64,000 nt of DNA from Maioricimonas rarisocia (GTDB lineage Bacteria > Planctomycetota > Planctomycetia > Planctomycetales > Planctomycetaceae), in the NCBI RefSeq assembly GCF_007747795.1, contig NZ_CP036275.1:3271001-3335000 (forward strand). The letters are read 5' to 3'. Made by a program: the position numbers and the translations under genes. Positions 1 to 8,431 of this stretch are shown piece by piece. The number at the start of each line of letters is the position of its first letter. Position 1 is the stretch's first letter. Under the pieces are notes generated by a model, which saw nothing but the letters and a program-made list of their open reading frames with translations, was not told the DNA's origin and did no database searches.

Positions 1-36
1 AGATCCCGACCGCGACGTCTTCGGGCGCGCCCTGGC

Positions 37-756
37 ATGTCGAACCTGCTGTCGACACTTTCGGCGAATCTGGCTGCGGTTCGGGACCGCATTGCGGCGG
101 CCGCCGATCGCTCCAATCGCGATCCGGATGAGGTCGTCCTCGTTGCGGTCACGAAGTATGCCGAACTCGACTGGGTTCGGGGTCTGATCGATCTGGGCGT
201 CACGCAGCTGGGCGAGAGTCGTCCGCAGCAGCTCGTCTCCCGGTCGGAATCGCTGGCGGGGCCGGTGACCTGGCACCTGATCGGGCACCTGCAGCGCAAC
301 AAGGTTCGACCGGTTCTCCCCGTCGCGACGTTGATTCATTCGGTCGATTCGTTTCGGCTGCTGGATCGCATCGAAACGATTGCGGAGGAACTGGGTGTTG
401 CGCCACGCGTTCTGCTCGAAGTGAACGTGACGAGAGAAGAATCGAAAAACGGCTTCGTCCCTTCCGATCTGCTCGGGCATTCGGACCGGCTGACCGGATA
501 TCGGCATCTCGTCGTCGACGGCCTGATGACCATGGCACCGCGCGTGGACGACCCTGAACTGGCCCGGCCGGCATTTGCTTCGTTGCGTCAGCTGCGGGAG
601 ACGCTGGCGGCTGCCACTGGTCCGAACGTTCCACTTGGCGAACTGTCGATGGGGATGAGCGGGGACTTCGAGATCGCCGTCGAGGAAGGAGCGACGCTGG
701 TGCGGATCGGCAGCGGTCTGTTCGCAGGGCTCGCGTCCGATGAGGCGCGTCCGTGA
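37..756 (+). CDS. yggS: YggS/PLPBP-family pyridoxal-5'-phosphate homeostasis protein
   Basis: A single-domain PLP-binding protein of the alanine-racemase fold type III, 239 aa, the normal length for the family. The probable PLP-binding lysine is K40 in VAVTKY. The family signatures WHLIGHLQRNKV (about residues 79-90) and LSMGMSGDFEIAVEEGA near the C-terminus are both present; the latter holds the phosphate-binding Gly/Ser region. Known members have no robust catalytic activity and buffer free PLP in the cytoplasm. The stop codon overlaps the GTG start of the next gene by four bases, which implies translational coupling. The first 36 bases of the window hold no complete gene. Identification is firm. 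Confidence 0.93.
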   Translation: MSNLLSTLSANLAAVRDRIAAAADRSNRDPDEVVLVAVTKYAELDWVRGLIDLGVTQLGESRPQQLVSRSESLAGPVTWHLIGHLQRNKVRPVLPVATLIHSVDSFRLLDRIETIAEELGVAPRVLLEVNVTREESKNGFVPSDLLGHSDRLTGYRHLVVDGLMTMAPRVDDPELARPAFASLRQLRETLAAATGPNVPLGELSMGMSGDFEIAVEEGATLVRIGSGLFAGLASDEARP

Positions 757-1055
757 GCCTCGACCTGCGTCACGATGGCGGTGACGTTCTGCTGCCGGTT
801 CAGGCCCGCCCCGGTGCAAAGCGGAACGAATGCGGCGGCGTTCACGACGGCCGGCTCAAGGTGGCCGTCACCCAGGCCCCCGAGAAGGGGAAAGCGAACC
901 GGGAGATCGCCCGATTGCTGGTGAAAAGTTTGGGGCTCCGCCGCTCTCAGATCGCCCTCGAAGAGGGGGAGACGACGTCCCGCAAGCTGTTCCGGGTGCG
1001 TGACATCGACGAGTCCGAGTTGCGTCGGCGCGTGGATCAGCTCGGCGCTGACTGA
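753..1055 (+). CDS. DUF167 (YggU) family protein
   Basis: A 100-aa protein with the DUF167 core ARPGAKRNE, the segment APEKGKANREI and a downstream LGLRRSQIAL helix. The family is small, cytoplasmic and alpha/beta, and of unknown biochemical function. It commonly lies beside yggS, as here. The GTG start at 753 overlaps the stop of yggS (GTGA overlap), so the two genes are very likely co-translated. The gene meets the minus-strand STAS-like gene tail to tail, with only 14 bases between the stop codons. The family assignment is firm and the function is open. Confidence 0.88.
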   Translation: MSLDLRHDGGDVLLPVQARPGAKRNECGGVHDGRLKVAVTQAPEKGKANREIARLLVKSLGLRRSQIALEEGETTSRKLFRVRDIDESELRRRVDQLGAD

Positions 1056-1069
1056 ACCACCAGGTTGTT

Positions 1070-1507
1070 TCAGCGGACGTGTTCGACCGTCAGGTGTTCC
1101 AGCATCTCGACCGAGACTTCGGTCGATTCGGGAAACTGATCCCATTCTTCGCCTTCGACGAGCGGCTCGCCGGTGTGCAGCAGGAAGCATTCGTCCGACT
1201 GCGGCACAAAGAACTTCCGGAACCAGAGCATGTTGGAGACGCGCGGCTGCGGATCGTAGAGCCGCACGCTGATGCCCTGCTCGAACCAGTCGTAAAGCAT
1301 TCCGAAGAAGCCGCTCGGGATGTACTTGACGCATTGCATCTGGATGCCGATCGAGCGGCAGCGATCCTTCTTGACCAGATTGGTCAGCGTGTCCCGGATC
1401 AGCGACAGATCGGCGCCGTCCCAGATCTCCATATCTCCGATGTCAACGATGGTCACTCCCTGTACCGTCTGCAACGTCAGGCCGTGCGTGTTTTTTCGTT
1501 CCGCCAT
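1070..1507 (-). CDS. STAS-domain-like protein (possible anti-anti-sigma or scaffold)
   Basis: A protein of about 145 aa from the ATG at 1507. A longer reading to an ATG at 1555 has a GGAGG only one base upstream, so the start is uncertain. The core has the alternating strand/helix pattern of STAS domains: VTIVDIGDMEIWDG, then LTNLVKKDRCRSIGIQMQ, then IPSGFFGMLYDWFEQGISVRLYDP. The conserved Ser/Thr that is phosphorylated in classic SpoIIAA proteins would fall at the PSG position. The C-terminal tail is acidic and specific to this protein. No anti-sigma factor or kinase is adjacent, so a partner-switching role is only an inference from the fold. Confidence 0.6.
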   Translation of the reverse strand: MAERKNTHGLTLQTVQGVTIVDIGDMEIWDGADLSLIRDTLTNLVKKDRCRSIGIQMQCVKYIPSGFFGMLYDWFEQGISVRLYDPQPRVSNMLWFRKFFVPQSDECFLLHTGEPLVEGEEWDQFPESTEVSVEMLEHLTVEHVR

Positions 1508-1972
1508 GCGATCTTTGCAGTGTGTTGGGATGTGATTGTTAAGCCGGGGATTCATCCTCCGGCGACGGTCATGTGGGGTAACGCAAACGCCGGGCCGGTC
1601 TTCGCCTTCCCTTTCGGGAGTTTGTCTCGCATGCATCTAAGTAACGTTCTGAATGCGTGTTGTGAGATGTAGTCGGCGGTACAGATGCGGTTCGTGCGGT
1701 GTGCGCGGGTTGTATTTCTGGTTCATCGCCCGCGTCATGTTGACACACGGCGACACTGATTCGATGGCGCTTCAGGATGTTGACAACGGGATGTTCGACA
1801 GATTGAACATCTGTCGGTGCGACTGGCCCGGTATGACGACTGACCGACAACGGCTGAGAGGAGTGCTGCGGCGTCAGAGAACTCTACCACCAAGCGGGCG
1901 CAGTGCTGCCGCGAGCGGGAAAGAGTCGCCGTCTCGTCGCAGGACGTGTCGAATGTGAGGACCGTGGGATCG
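1508..1972. other. 465-bp intergenic region between two minus-strand genes
   Basis: This stretch lies downstream of the VWA gene and upstream of the STAS-like gene. Open frames here (for example 1653-1958 plus strand) have no recognisable protein character. It contains two interleaved inverted repeats at 1790-1815, described separately. A promoter for the STAS-like gene is expected near 1510-1600 but I cannot identify it with confidence. Confidence 0.5.
1790..1815. promoter_or_regulatory. Interleaved inverted repeats, possible operator or alternative hairpin
   Basis: GATGTTC (1790-1796) pairs with GAACATC (1805-1811). GACAGAT (1797-1803) pairs with ATCTGTC (1809-1815). The two perfect 7-bp pairings overlap and are mutually exclusive as RNA structures. 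The function is unknown and the site is 283 bp from the nearest start codon, so confidence is low. Confidence 0.3.
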
Positions 1973-3109
1973 TTACGCCCGGCGCCGATTGCGCCGGCCA
2001 CCGACGAAGCTTTCGATCACCATGTTCCCCATGTCCTGGGCATTGCAGGTCGCGCTGATGCCGCCAGAGACCTGCGCCATCTGCTCGACGAAGTTCGCCA
2101 GCTCCAGGTAGAAGTAGTCTTCGATCAAAGCGAAGCTGGAGATGTGGATGCCTTCTTCGGCACACCGCTTCGCTTCGCTGAGCGTGATCCGCGTCGTCTT
2201 CGGGGACGGCGGATAGATGAGGACGATGTCGCGGCCCTCGATGTGAGCCGTCGGTTCACCGTCGGTAATGACGATGATCTGGCGGTTCGGCGTCGACTGG
2301 CGGGCCAGCAGTCGCCGGGCAAACTGCAGTCCCGCGTGGATGTTCGTGAAGTGTTCGGGCACGAACTTCGGTGGATGATCGAGACTGATTCGCAGGTGAA
2401 CCCGAGGGTCGAAGATGCTCACCGGCTTCGGGGCCGAATACAGCAGTTCGCGTTCGGAAAGTGGCGACGCATACGTATAGAAGCCCACGACCTGCAGCCA
2501 GTCCTGCTGATACTTCGAACGAACCAGCGACTGCATCGCCATGGCGACCTGCTTGGCGGCTCCGAACTTGCCGTATCGCATCATGCTGCCGGACATGTCG
2601 AGCAGAACGACCGTCGCACATGACGTCTGGTACTCGGTGTCGTAAATGACCAGGTCGTCTTCGGTCACGCGGATCGGTTTTCCCCCACCCTGCCGATGCA
2701 GCGCGTTACGAAGTGTCTCCTGCATATTGAGATTGCTGACCGGATCGCCGTAGGTGTACGGCTTCGACTCTTCGTGAATCGTCTGTCCGGCACCGCGAAA
2801 CTCGGTGTCATGCCGGCCCAGCGTTCCCTTGTTGCGTACGTCGAACAGCGCTTCGAGCGCCCGATTCTCGACGCGGCGAACTCCCTTGGGCGTGACGACG
2901 TACTTTCCGTCCCGGTCCTTCTCGACGTAACCCCGCTTGACCAGCATGTCGACGATGTCCGGATGCTCTCCTTCCCAATCATCGAGGTTGGGGAGCACCT
3001 GATCGCCGTAGTTCATCATGTACTCGGAGAGTTCGTCGAAGATCTGGTCCGCCGACTGCGGCGTGAATTCTTCGGAACCGTCCCAGCGAGAGTATTCGAA
3101 TGTGGCCAT
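1973..3109 (-). CDS. VWA-domain protein
   Basis: A 378-aa protein with a helical N-terminal region (about 1-140) and a C-terminal von Willebrand A domain. The metal-ion-dependent adhesion site is intact: D171-x-S173-x-S175 in VVLLDMSGSM, and a later ITDGEPTAH segment supplies the second metal ligand. The extreme C-terminus is basic (GGRRNRRRA). No signal peptide is visible, so it is probably cytoplasmic. Such proteins usually work with MoxR-type AAA ATPases as chaperone or insertase pairs, but no MoxR gene is in the neighbourhood. It starts 72 bases downstream of the zinc-ribbon/RG-rich gene on the same strand and probably shares its transcript. Confidence 0.85.
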   Translation of the reverse strand: MATFEYSRWDGSEEFTPQSADQIFDELSEYMMNYGDQVLPNLDDWEGEHPDIVDMLVKRGYVEKDRDGKYVVTPKGVRRVENRALEALFDVRNKGTLGRHDTEFRGAGQTIHEESKPYTYGDPVSNLNMQETLRNALHRQGGGKPIRVTEDDLVIYDTEYQTSCATVVLLDMSGSMMRYGKFGAAKQVAMAMQSLVRSKYQQDWLQVVGFYTYASPLSERELLYSAPKPVSIFDPRVHLRISLDHPPKFVPEHFTNIHAGLQFARRLLARQSTPNRQIIVITDGEPTAHIEGRDIVLIYPPSPKTTRITLSEAKRCAEEGIHISSFALIEDYFYLELANFVEQMAQVSGGISATCNAQDMGNMVIESFVGGRRNRRRA

Positions 3110-3181
3110 GCGTTGGTCTCCTCGGTCCCGAGAGCGCTCCGCGTGAGTGTCGACTCGGTCTTGCGGATGGGAATCGACCGC

Positions 3182-3736
3182 TCAGGATTTGTCGGATGAC
3201 GGAGCGGACGATCCCCCCGAGTCTCCGCCTCGCCCGCGTCCACCGCGTCGCCGGCGATTGCCGCGGCCTCCACGTCCGCGTCGTCGACCACGGCTCTTCT
3301 TCTTTTCGGGAGAATCCTCCGTCGGCGGAGATCCGCTGTTCCTGGTCTCCTCCGATTTGCGAGGCTCAGACGGCGACGTCTCCTTCGGCTTTGCGACTTC
3401 GGTCGACGCTGCTTCGGGAGGTGGCGTGACCAACTCGCCCGGAACTTTGATTGCCGGCTCCGGCGGAGCCTCGACGGTCTCGCTGACGGTCTCCACCTCG
3501 GGGGGGCGCTGTCGCCGTTCGGACGGCTCGAGCTCGATATCGAGAAACGGATCGAGCGGCGGTGGTTCGGCTCGCACGGCTCGTTTCGGTTCGATCAGCT
3601 GCATGAAAGTCCCGGAATCGGTGCATCCGCACGTGACGGTCACCTGCCGGGCCGGAACCCGTCGTTCGACACCGCACGTCGGGCATCGCCACAGGCGGCG
3701 GACTTCCAGGTCCAGTCGCAGGCCGGGGCCTTTCAT
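3182..3736 (-). CDS. Zinc-ribbon protein with proline/glutamate-rich linker and RG-rich tail
   Basis: A 184-aa protein in three parts. The N-terminus (about 1-50) has a zinc-ribbon-like core, CPTCGVERRVPARQVTVTC followed by CT, giving CxxC and CxC pairs. The middle (about 50-135) is rich in Pro, Glu, Ser and Thr and looks disordered. The tail (about 140-172) is a run of RGR/GRG/RRRR elements of the RGG-box kind, ending in a Ser/Asp-rich tip. A strong ribosome binding site (GGAGG, about six bases before the ATG) supports the start. I infer an RNA-associated role from the RG tail; no named family is recognised. It heads a likely operon with the VWA gene. Confidence 0.65.
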   Translation of the reverse strand: MKGPGLRLDLEVRRLWRCPTCGVERRVPARQVTVTCGCTDSGTFMQLIEPKRAVRAEPPPLDPFLDIELEPSERRQRPPEVETVSETVEAPPEPAIKVPGELVTPPPEAASTEVAKPKETSPSEPRKSEETRNSGSPPTEDSPEKKKSRGRRRGRGGRGNRRRRGGRGRGGDSGGSSAPSSDKS

Positions 3737-3745
3737 TCATTCCTC

Positions 3746-3757
3746 CACGTATACGTG
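3746..3757. promoter_or_regulatory. Perfect 12-bp palindrome CACGTATACGTG in a divergent promoter
   Basis: CACGTATACGTG is fully self-complementary. It sits in the 102-bp gap between the divergent zinc-ribbon gene (start 3736) and the PopT-like gene (start 3839), just upstream of the ribosome binding site of the former. Its placement fits a repressor operator, but no regulator is assigned. Confidence 0.35.
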
Positions 3758-3838
3758 ACCGCTGGTCCCTTCCGGACTTTGCCCGGCTACGAACTACATT
3801 CTAGACTTCGCGAGTGACTTCGACACCCAAGCGGAGCG

Positions 3839-4885
3839 ATGAGCCGCATGACCGGCACGACTGATTCAGCCGAACGGACCGATGAAGCGACCGGATTCCG
3901 GATCGCGGGCAGTGATCTCGCGCAGACGGCCCGCGGCCTCCTGATGGGGGGGGCCGACATCATCCCCGGCGTCTCGGGGGGGACTGTCGCACTGATCCTC
4001 GGCATCTACGAACGGCTGGTCACGTCCATCAGCCATTTCGATACGACTCTCGTTCGACAGCTGGGCCGGAAGGAGTGGAAGGCAGCCGCCGAACGGATCA
4101 ATTTCCGTTTTCTCGCCTTCCTCGGCCTCGGCATCGGCCTGGGCGTTGCCGCGCTGGGCAGCCTGATGCATGGGCTGCTCGAACACTATTACCAGTTCAC
4201 CATGGCGGCGTTCTTCGGGCTGATCGCGGCCTCGGCCCTGCTGGTCGCCCGCATGGTCGAGCGATGGAACGCGGCTGCGGTGGTGGCCATTGTTCTCGGG
4301 GCGCTGTTCGCGTTCTGGCTGGTCCGGCAGCCCGCCCTGCAGCAGCCTCCGGAAGGCCTGGGGTACGTGTTCATCTGCGGCATGGTGGCCATCTGCGCGA
4401 TGATCCTGCCGGGCATCAGCGGATCGTTCATCCTGCTGATCATGGGGAAGTACCACGACATCACCGGCATCATCAAGGAGACGCTGAAGCTGCACATCAC
4501 GCTGGAATCGATCTCGACGGTGGCGGTCTTCGGTGCCGGCTGCGTGCTCGGGCTGATCGGCTTCAGCAAGTGCCTGCGGTGGCTGCTGGCCCGCCACGAG
4601 TCGCTGACGATGTCGGTGCTGTGCGGATTCATGGCCGGATCGCTCTGGAAGATCTGGCCGTTCCAGCGCGACGTCTCTCCTGAGGGAGTGACCGAGTTCA
4701 AGCACCGCGTCTACGAGCACATCCCGCTGTTGGACGTCCCGATCGATGGACGCTTCTGGCTGACGATCGCCATCGCAGTCGTTGCCGGCGGACTCGTCCT
4801 GGCGCTCGATTACTTCACGGCAGGACACGAGCACGTGCCGCCGCTCAAGGAAGAGGAAGAAGAGCCGGTCGCCACGCAGGTGTGA
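3839..4885 (+). CDS. DUF368 membrane protein, probable undecaprenyl-phosphate translocase (PopT type)
   Basis: A polytopic inner-membrane protein of 348 aa. It shows the two symmetry-related DUF368 signatures: GADIIPGVSGGTVAL near residue 40 and MILPGISGSFILLIMG near residue 190. Each is followed by hydrophobic helices. DUF368 proteins of the PopT group return undecaprenyl phosphate to the cytoplasmic face of the membrane for cell-wall and O-antigen synthesis. I infer the same here because both PGxSG motifs are intact. A GGAG lies a few bases before the ATG at 3839; an in-frame ATG at 3848 is possible. The C-terminus is Glu-rich and cytoplasmic. It is transcribed alone. Confidence 0.85.
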   Translation: MSRMTGTTDSAERTDEATGFRIAGSDLAQTARGLLMGGADIIPGVSGGTVALILGIYERLVTSISHFDTTLVRQLGRKEWKAAAERINFRFLAFLGLGIGLGVAALGSLMHGLLEHYYQFTMAAFFGLIAASALLVARMVERWNAAAVVAIVLGALFAFWLVRQPALQQPPEGLGYVFICGMVAICAMILPGISGSFILLIMGKYHDITGIIKETLKLHITLESISTVAVFGAGCVLGLIGFSKCLRWLLARHESLTMSVLCGFMAGSLWKIWPFQRDVSPEGVTEFKHRVYEHIPLLDVPIDGRFWLTIAIAVVAGGLVLALDYFTAGHEHVPPLKEEEEEPVATQV

Positions 4886-4909
4886 ATGGCCAATCGCTTG
4901 CCGCAACGC

Positions 4910-6025
4910 CTACGTTCGCAGCAGCTGATCGCGCGACGCAATCGCCCCGCAGGTGTGGGCGATCAGATCGACGATCGCGGACACGTCCCGCAGATCGAAC
5001 AGCTCGGCCGCCGAGTGGGAATAGCGTCGCGCCAGGCCGATCGTCATGGCGGCGACGTCGCCGGACGCCTGCTGGGCCGACGTCGCATCGGTGATCCCGG
5101 CGGTGTCGACGATCAGCTGGTAGGGAATCCCCTGCTCGTCGGCAACGCGGCGGAACAGGTTGCGAAGCGGGCCGTGCGTCGAGAGTCCCTTGGTCTCGCG
5201 GACCTTCAGCAGCGGACCCCCGCCGATCTGCCAGGGGAGTTCATCTGGTCGCAAGTCGGGGGTGCCGCCCGACGGAACGGTGTCGATCGCGATGACGACA
5301 TCCGGCTGAACGCGTCGCGTGGCCACTTCAGCTCCGCGCAGGCCGATTTCCTCTTCGACCACGACAACGAACTCGAGGTGTGCCTCGGGACGCTTCTGCC
5401 GAAGACGCTTGGCCAGTTCGAGCAGGCACGCGCAGCCGGCCCGGTTGTCGACTGCCTTCCCGAAGTACCGTTGGGGATGGGCCGTCGCTGTCAGCGGTCC
5501 GTGAAACGTGACCGGCGTCCCCGGCTCGATCCCCCACTCGACTGCTTCGGCCTGTGATGTGGCCCCGATGTCGATGTACTGCTCTGAGACCGGGGGAACG
5601 GTCCGTGCTTCCGACGCCGCCAGGACGTGTCCCGGTTTGACGCCGATGACTCCCTCGAGCGATCCACTGGCGGTGTGGACCCGGACTCTCTGACCGGGGA
5701 GCACCATTTCGGTGGGGTGACCCAGGCGGGTAAACCGCAGAAAGCCGTCGGCGAGCACCGACGTCACCAGAAAGCCGATCTCGTCCGCGTGGGCGGTGAT
5801 CATGATCCGCAGTGCGTCGGCGGTTGTGCCGGCCAGTGACGCGTAAACGTTGCCCCGCACGTCGTGCTCGACCTGTTCGCAGAAGCTTCCAAGCTGTTCG
5901 GACATGTATCGCAGGACCGGCTCTTCGAAACCGGTGGGAGCATCGAGGTCCGTCAGTCGCCTTAAATGGGCCAGCAGCGCCTCGGCTTGCCCGGCAGGCT
6001 GGTTGCAATCCGGAGAGGAAGTCAT
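4910..6025 (-). CDS. M42-family metallopeptidase
   Basis: A 371-aa cytoplasmic dinuclear zinc aminopeptidase of the M42 (glutamyl aminopeptidase / endoglucanase-M) family. Ligand regions are present in order: ITAHADEIGF (His), GKAVDNRAGC (bridging Asp), VVVVEEEIGLRGAE (catalytic Glu and zinc Glu), AIDTVPS (Asp) and a late RYSHSAAE (His). The length is normal for the family. M42 enzymes usually form tetrahedral dodecamers that trim peptides from the N-terminus. The gene is divergent from the ceramidase-family gene with 62 bases between the start codons, and converges with the PopT-like gene. Confidence 0.9.
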   Translation of the reverse strand: MTSSPDCNQPAGQAEALLAHLRRLTDLDAPTGFEEPVLRYMSEQLGSFCEQVEHDVRGNVYASLAGTTADALRIMITAHADEIGFLVTSVLADGFLRFTRLGHPTEMVLPGQRVRVHTASGSLEGVIGVKPGHVLAASEARTVPPVSEQYIDIGATSQAEAVEWGIEPGTPVTFHGPLTATAHPQRYFGKAVDNRAGCACLLELAKRLRQKRPEAHLEFVVVVEEEIGLRGAEVATRRVQPDVVIAIDTVPSGGTPDLRPDELPWQIGGGPLLKVRETKGLSTHGPLRNLFRRVADEQGIPYQLIVDTAGITDATSAQQASGDVAAMTIGLARRYSHSAAELFDLRDVSAIVDLIAHTCGAIASRDQLLRT

Positions 6026-6087
6026 AAGGCTGGTGTCAGCTCGCTGAAAGTGGCTGCAGAAGAACGGAATTCAACACCGGAGAGACG

Positions 6088-7518
6088 ATGCAAACGAGCG
6101 TGCATTCTAGCGTGTGGGGACTGGTCATGCTGCTGAGCGTGGCCGCCATGCCCGCCAGAGCTGAATTGAAGGTCGGGGCCGCGGCAGTCGACATCACGCC
6201 GCAGATCGGTACGCCGATGGCCGGCTACTACAACCTGCGTGCTTCTGAGGGCGTGCATGATCCACTGCATGCCAAAGTGATCGTGCTCGACGCTGGCGTG
6301 CAGCGGGCGGCGCTGATTGGACTGGATCTGATCAGTACGACGCAGTGGATGACGGACGAGTCGCGGCGGCTCATCGAAGAGCAGACGGGGATTCCGGGCG
6401 ATCACGTGATGCTCACCGCCACGCACGCTCACACCGGGCCGATCCTCAGCAAGTCCAGCCGTCGCTACGACGTCTTCGGCGCCACCAACGATCTGGCCGT
6501 GCAGTACATGTCGCGGCTTCCCGACAAGATTGCCGAAGGTGTCCGGACGGCCGTCGAGCGTCTCGAGCCGGCAACCGTTTCGACGGCGAGCGGCGTGGAG
6601 GAGCAGCTTGCCTTTAACCGGCGGTTCTTTATGACGGACGGTTCTGTCGGCTGGAATCCCGGCAAGCTCAACCCGCGGATCGTGCGCGAAGCCGGACCGG
6701 TCGACCCGGAAGTGCCTGTCGTCTACTTCGCCGATGCCGACGGCAACCCACTGGCGACGTACGTCAATTACGCGATGCACCTGGATACGGTCGGCGGCAC
6801 GCAGTTTTCGGCCGATGCTCCCGCCACGCTTGCCGGGTTGCTGGCGGCGGTGAAGGGGGACAGCATGGTGACGCTATTCACCCCCGGCTGCTGCGGCGAC
6901 GTGAACCACGTCAACGTCCGCAGTTCGCTGCCGCAGAAAGGACCTGAAGAAGCCGCGCGAATCGGAACGCATCTCGCCGCCAACGTGCTGCGAAGCTACG
7001 AACGTCTCGAGCCGGTCGCGTCGACGCCGCTGCGGATTCGCCGGGAAGTTGTCGAACTGCCGCTGCCCGAGGTGAGCGATGCCGATTTCGCTGCCGCCGA
7101 GGAGACGCTGCGTCGCTTCAAGGACCCTGGGGAAGGTCGCCGTCCGCCGTTTCGCGAGGTCGTCAACGCCTTCAAGGTTGTCGATGTGGTCGAGCGCGAA
7201 GGACGTCCGTTCGAGGTCGAGGTGCAGACGATCGCACTCGGAGATTCGATCGCATGGGTCAGTCTGCCGGGCGAGATCTTCACCGAGCTGGGGATAACGA
7301 TCAAACAGGGCTCCCCGTTCGATCGGACGATCGTGGCGGAGCTGTCCAACGGCAGCATCGGTTACATTCCGAATCGCGAGGCGTATCCGCAGGGCGAATA
7401 CGAGGTCATCAGCGCCCGTTGTGCGGCCGGCTCGGGCGAAATCCTCGTCGATACGGCTCTGGACTCGCTTCGCGAGCTGTACGCCGAGCACGCCGCCCAG
7501 ATCGCCGCAGAAAAATAG
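6088..7518 (+). CDS. Secreted neutral/alkaline ceramidase-family protein
   Basis: A 476-aa protein with a Sec signal peptide (residues 1-25, cleavage after MPARA). A domain like the N-terminal region of neutral non-lysosomal ceramidases (pfam04734 type) follows. It has the opening KVGAAAVDITPQIGTPMAGYY and the zinc-ligand motif TATHAHTGP. Bacterial relatives hydrolyse N-acyl linkages in sphingolipids, but many planctomycete copies lack the C-terminal ceramidase domain and have no proven substrate. This one is shorter than the roughly 650-700 aa of true ceramidases, so the substrate is open. The ribosome binding site GGAGAG sits directly upstream. It is likely exported to the periplasm. Confidence 0.85.
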   Translation: MQTSVHSSVWGLVMLLSVAAMPARAELKVGAAAVDITPQIGTPMAGYYNLRASEGVHDPLHAKVIVLDAGVQRAALIGLDLISTTQWMTDESRRLIEEQTGIPGDHVMLTATHAHTGPILSKSSRRYDVFGATNDLAVQYMSRLPDKIAEGVRTAVERLEPATVSTASGVEEQLAFNRRFFMTDGSVGWNPGKLNPRIVREAGPVDPEVPVVYFADADGNPLATYVNYAMHLDTVGGTQFSADAPATLAGLLAAVKGDSMVTLFTPGCCGDVNHVNVRSSLPQKGPEEAARIGTHLAANVLRSYERLEPVASTPLRIRREVVELPLPEVSDADFAAAEETLRRFKDPGEGRRPPFREVVNAFKVVDVVEREGRPFEVEVQTIALGDSIAWVSLPGEIFTELGITIKQGSPFDRTIVAELSNGSIGYIPNREAYPQGEYEVISARCAAGSGEILVDTALDSLRELYAEHAAQIAAEK

Positions 7519-7522
7519 CCCA

Positions 7523-8188
7523 TCAGCGTCGCCGCTGCGTGCGGCGCCAGACCTTGTAGCCATATTCGATCGCGAACCAGTCGGCGAATCGTTCGCGCTC
7601 GACCGAACGCACATTGCGCTGGTCCACGATGTGCCCGACCTCGTGGATCAGCACACTGTGCAGGTAGAAATCACGAACCGCCTGTGGTGTCCAGACCAGT
7701 TCCCACCTGTTCCCTTTCTGACGCCAGCGACCGCCGAACATCTTCGCTTCAATCTGCTGCTGGGGCAGCGGTGGGCGGCGGTAGCATTCGACGAGCGTTT
7801 CTTCGACCGGATACAAATAGGCGGCCGTGCCCCACTGCAGGCCGTACCGCGCGAACAGAGCCCGCTTGCGGGTCATGCGGCTCAGCTGGACGACTTCGAC
7901 CTGTCGGCGAAACCGGGCCGGCAACATGTCGAGGCGCTGGCGGATCTGGTCGGCCGTTACGGCGTGCACGTACCCTGTGCCGGCAGACTCGACGCGGATC
8001 CGCAGCGGCCCACCCTCCGGTTCGAACCAGGGTTCGGGAGAATCAAACGGAACGCGAATCGGCTCGGGAGCGGGCCGGCGATTGCGAAACGCCGGGCGAA
8101 CTGTGCCCCCTCTGCGCAGACTCGATCGCCGGGCGTGGCGGGCGGGTTGCCGGGAAAGCTTGCGATCGCGGGATCGGGAAGCGTGCAT
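7523..8188 (-). CDS. Putative zinc metallopeptidase-like protein (HEVGH motif)
   Basis: A 221-aa protein not assigned to a named family. The N-terminus (about 1-45) is rich in Arg and Pro and may not be translated; later starts are possible. The rest is a compact domain ending with LIHEVGHIVDQRN, an HExxH zinc-binding motif, followed by an FADWFAIEYGYK segment that could supply a third ligand. No signal peptide is clear. The layout resembles small gluzincin-type peptidases or structural relatives such as SprT-like proteins. It ends four bases after the stop of the convergent ceramidase gene. Activity is inferred only from the motif. Confidence 0.6.
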   Translation of the reverse strand: MHASRSRDRKLSRQPARHARRSSLRRGGTVRPAFRNRRPAPEPIRVPFDSPEPWFEPEGGPLRIRVESAGTGYVHAVTADQIRQRLDMLPARFRRQVEVVQLSRMTRKRALFARYGLQWGTAAYLYPVEETLVECYRRPPLPQQQIEAKMFGGRWRQKGNRWELVWTPQAVRDFYLHSVLIHEVGHIVDQRNVRSVERERFADWFAIEYGYKVWRRTQRRR

Positions 8189-8431
8189 GGCAGCGGTTCC
8201 GGCTCAACGACGCGGTCCATCGTGACGAACGAATTCGTCCGTGACGGTCAGCGCTGTTAGAGCGGTCCACGCAGCGCACTCCTCCGTGTCAATCCGTACC
8301 ATCCATGTTACGAGTCTGACAGGACGGGAGGCAAGAAGACAGCTGTAAGTGCCGTGCGGCAAAGAGATTAAGTGCCTCGTTTCAGGTGGCAGTTGCCGGG
8401 CGGATCGTCGCTGCCGCGCCAACCATGCGAC

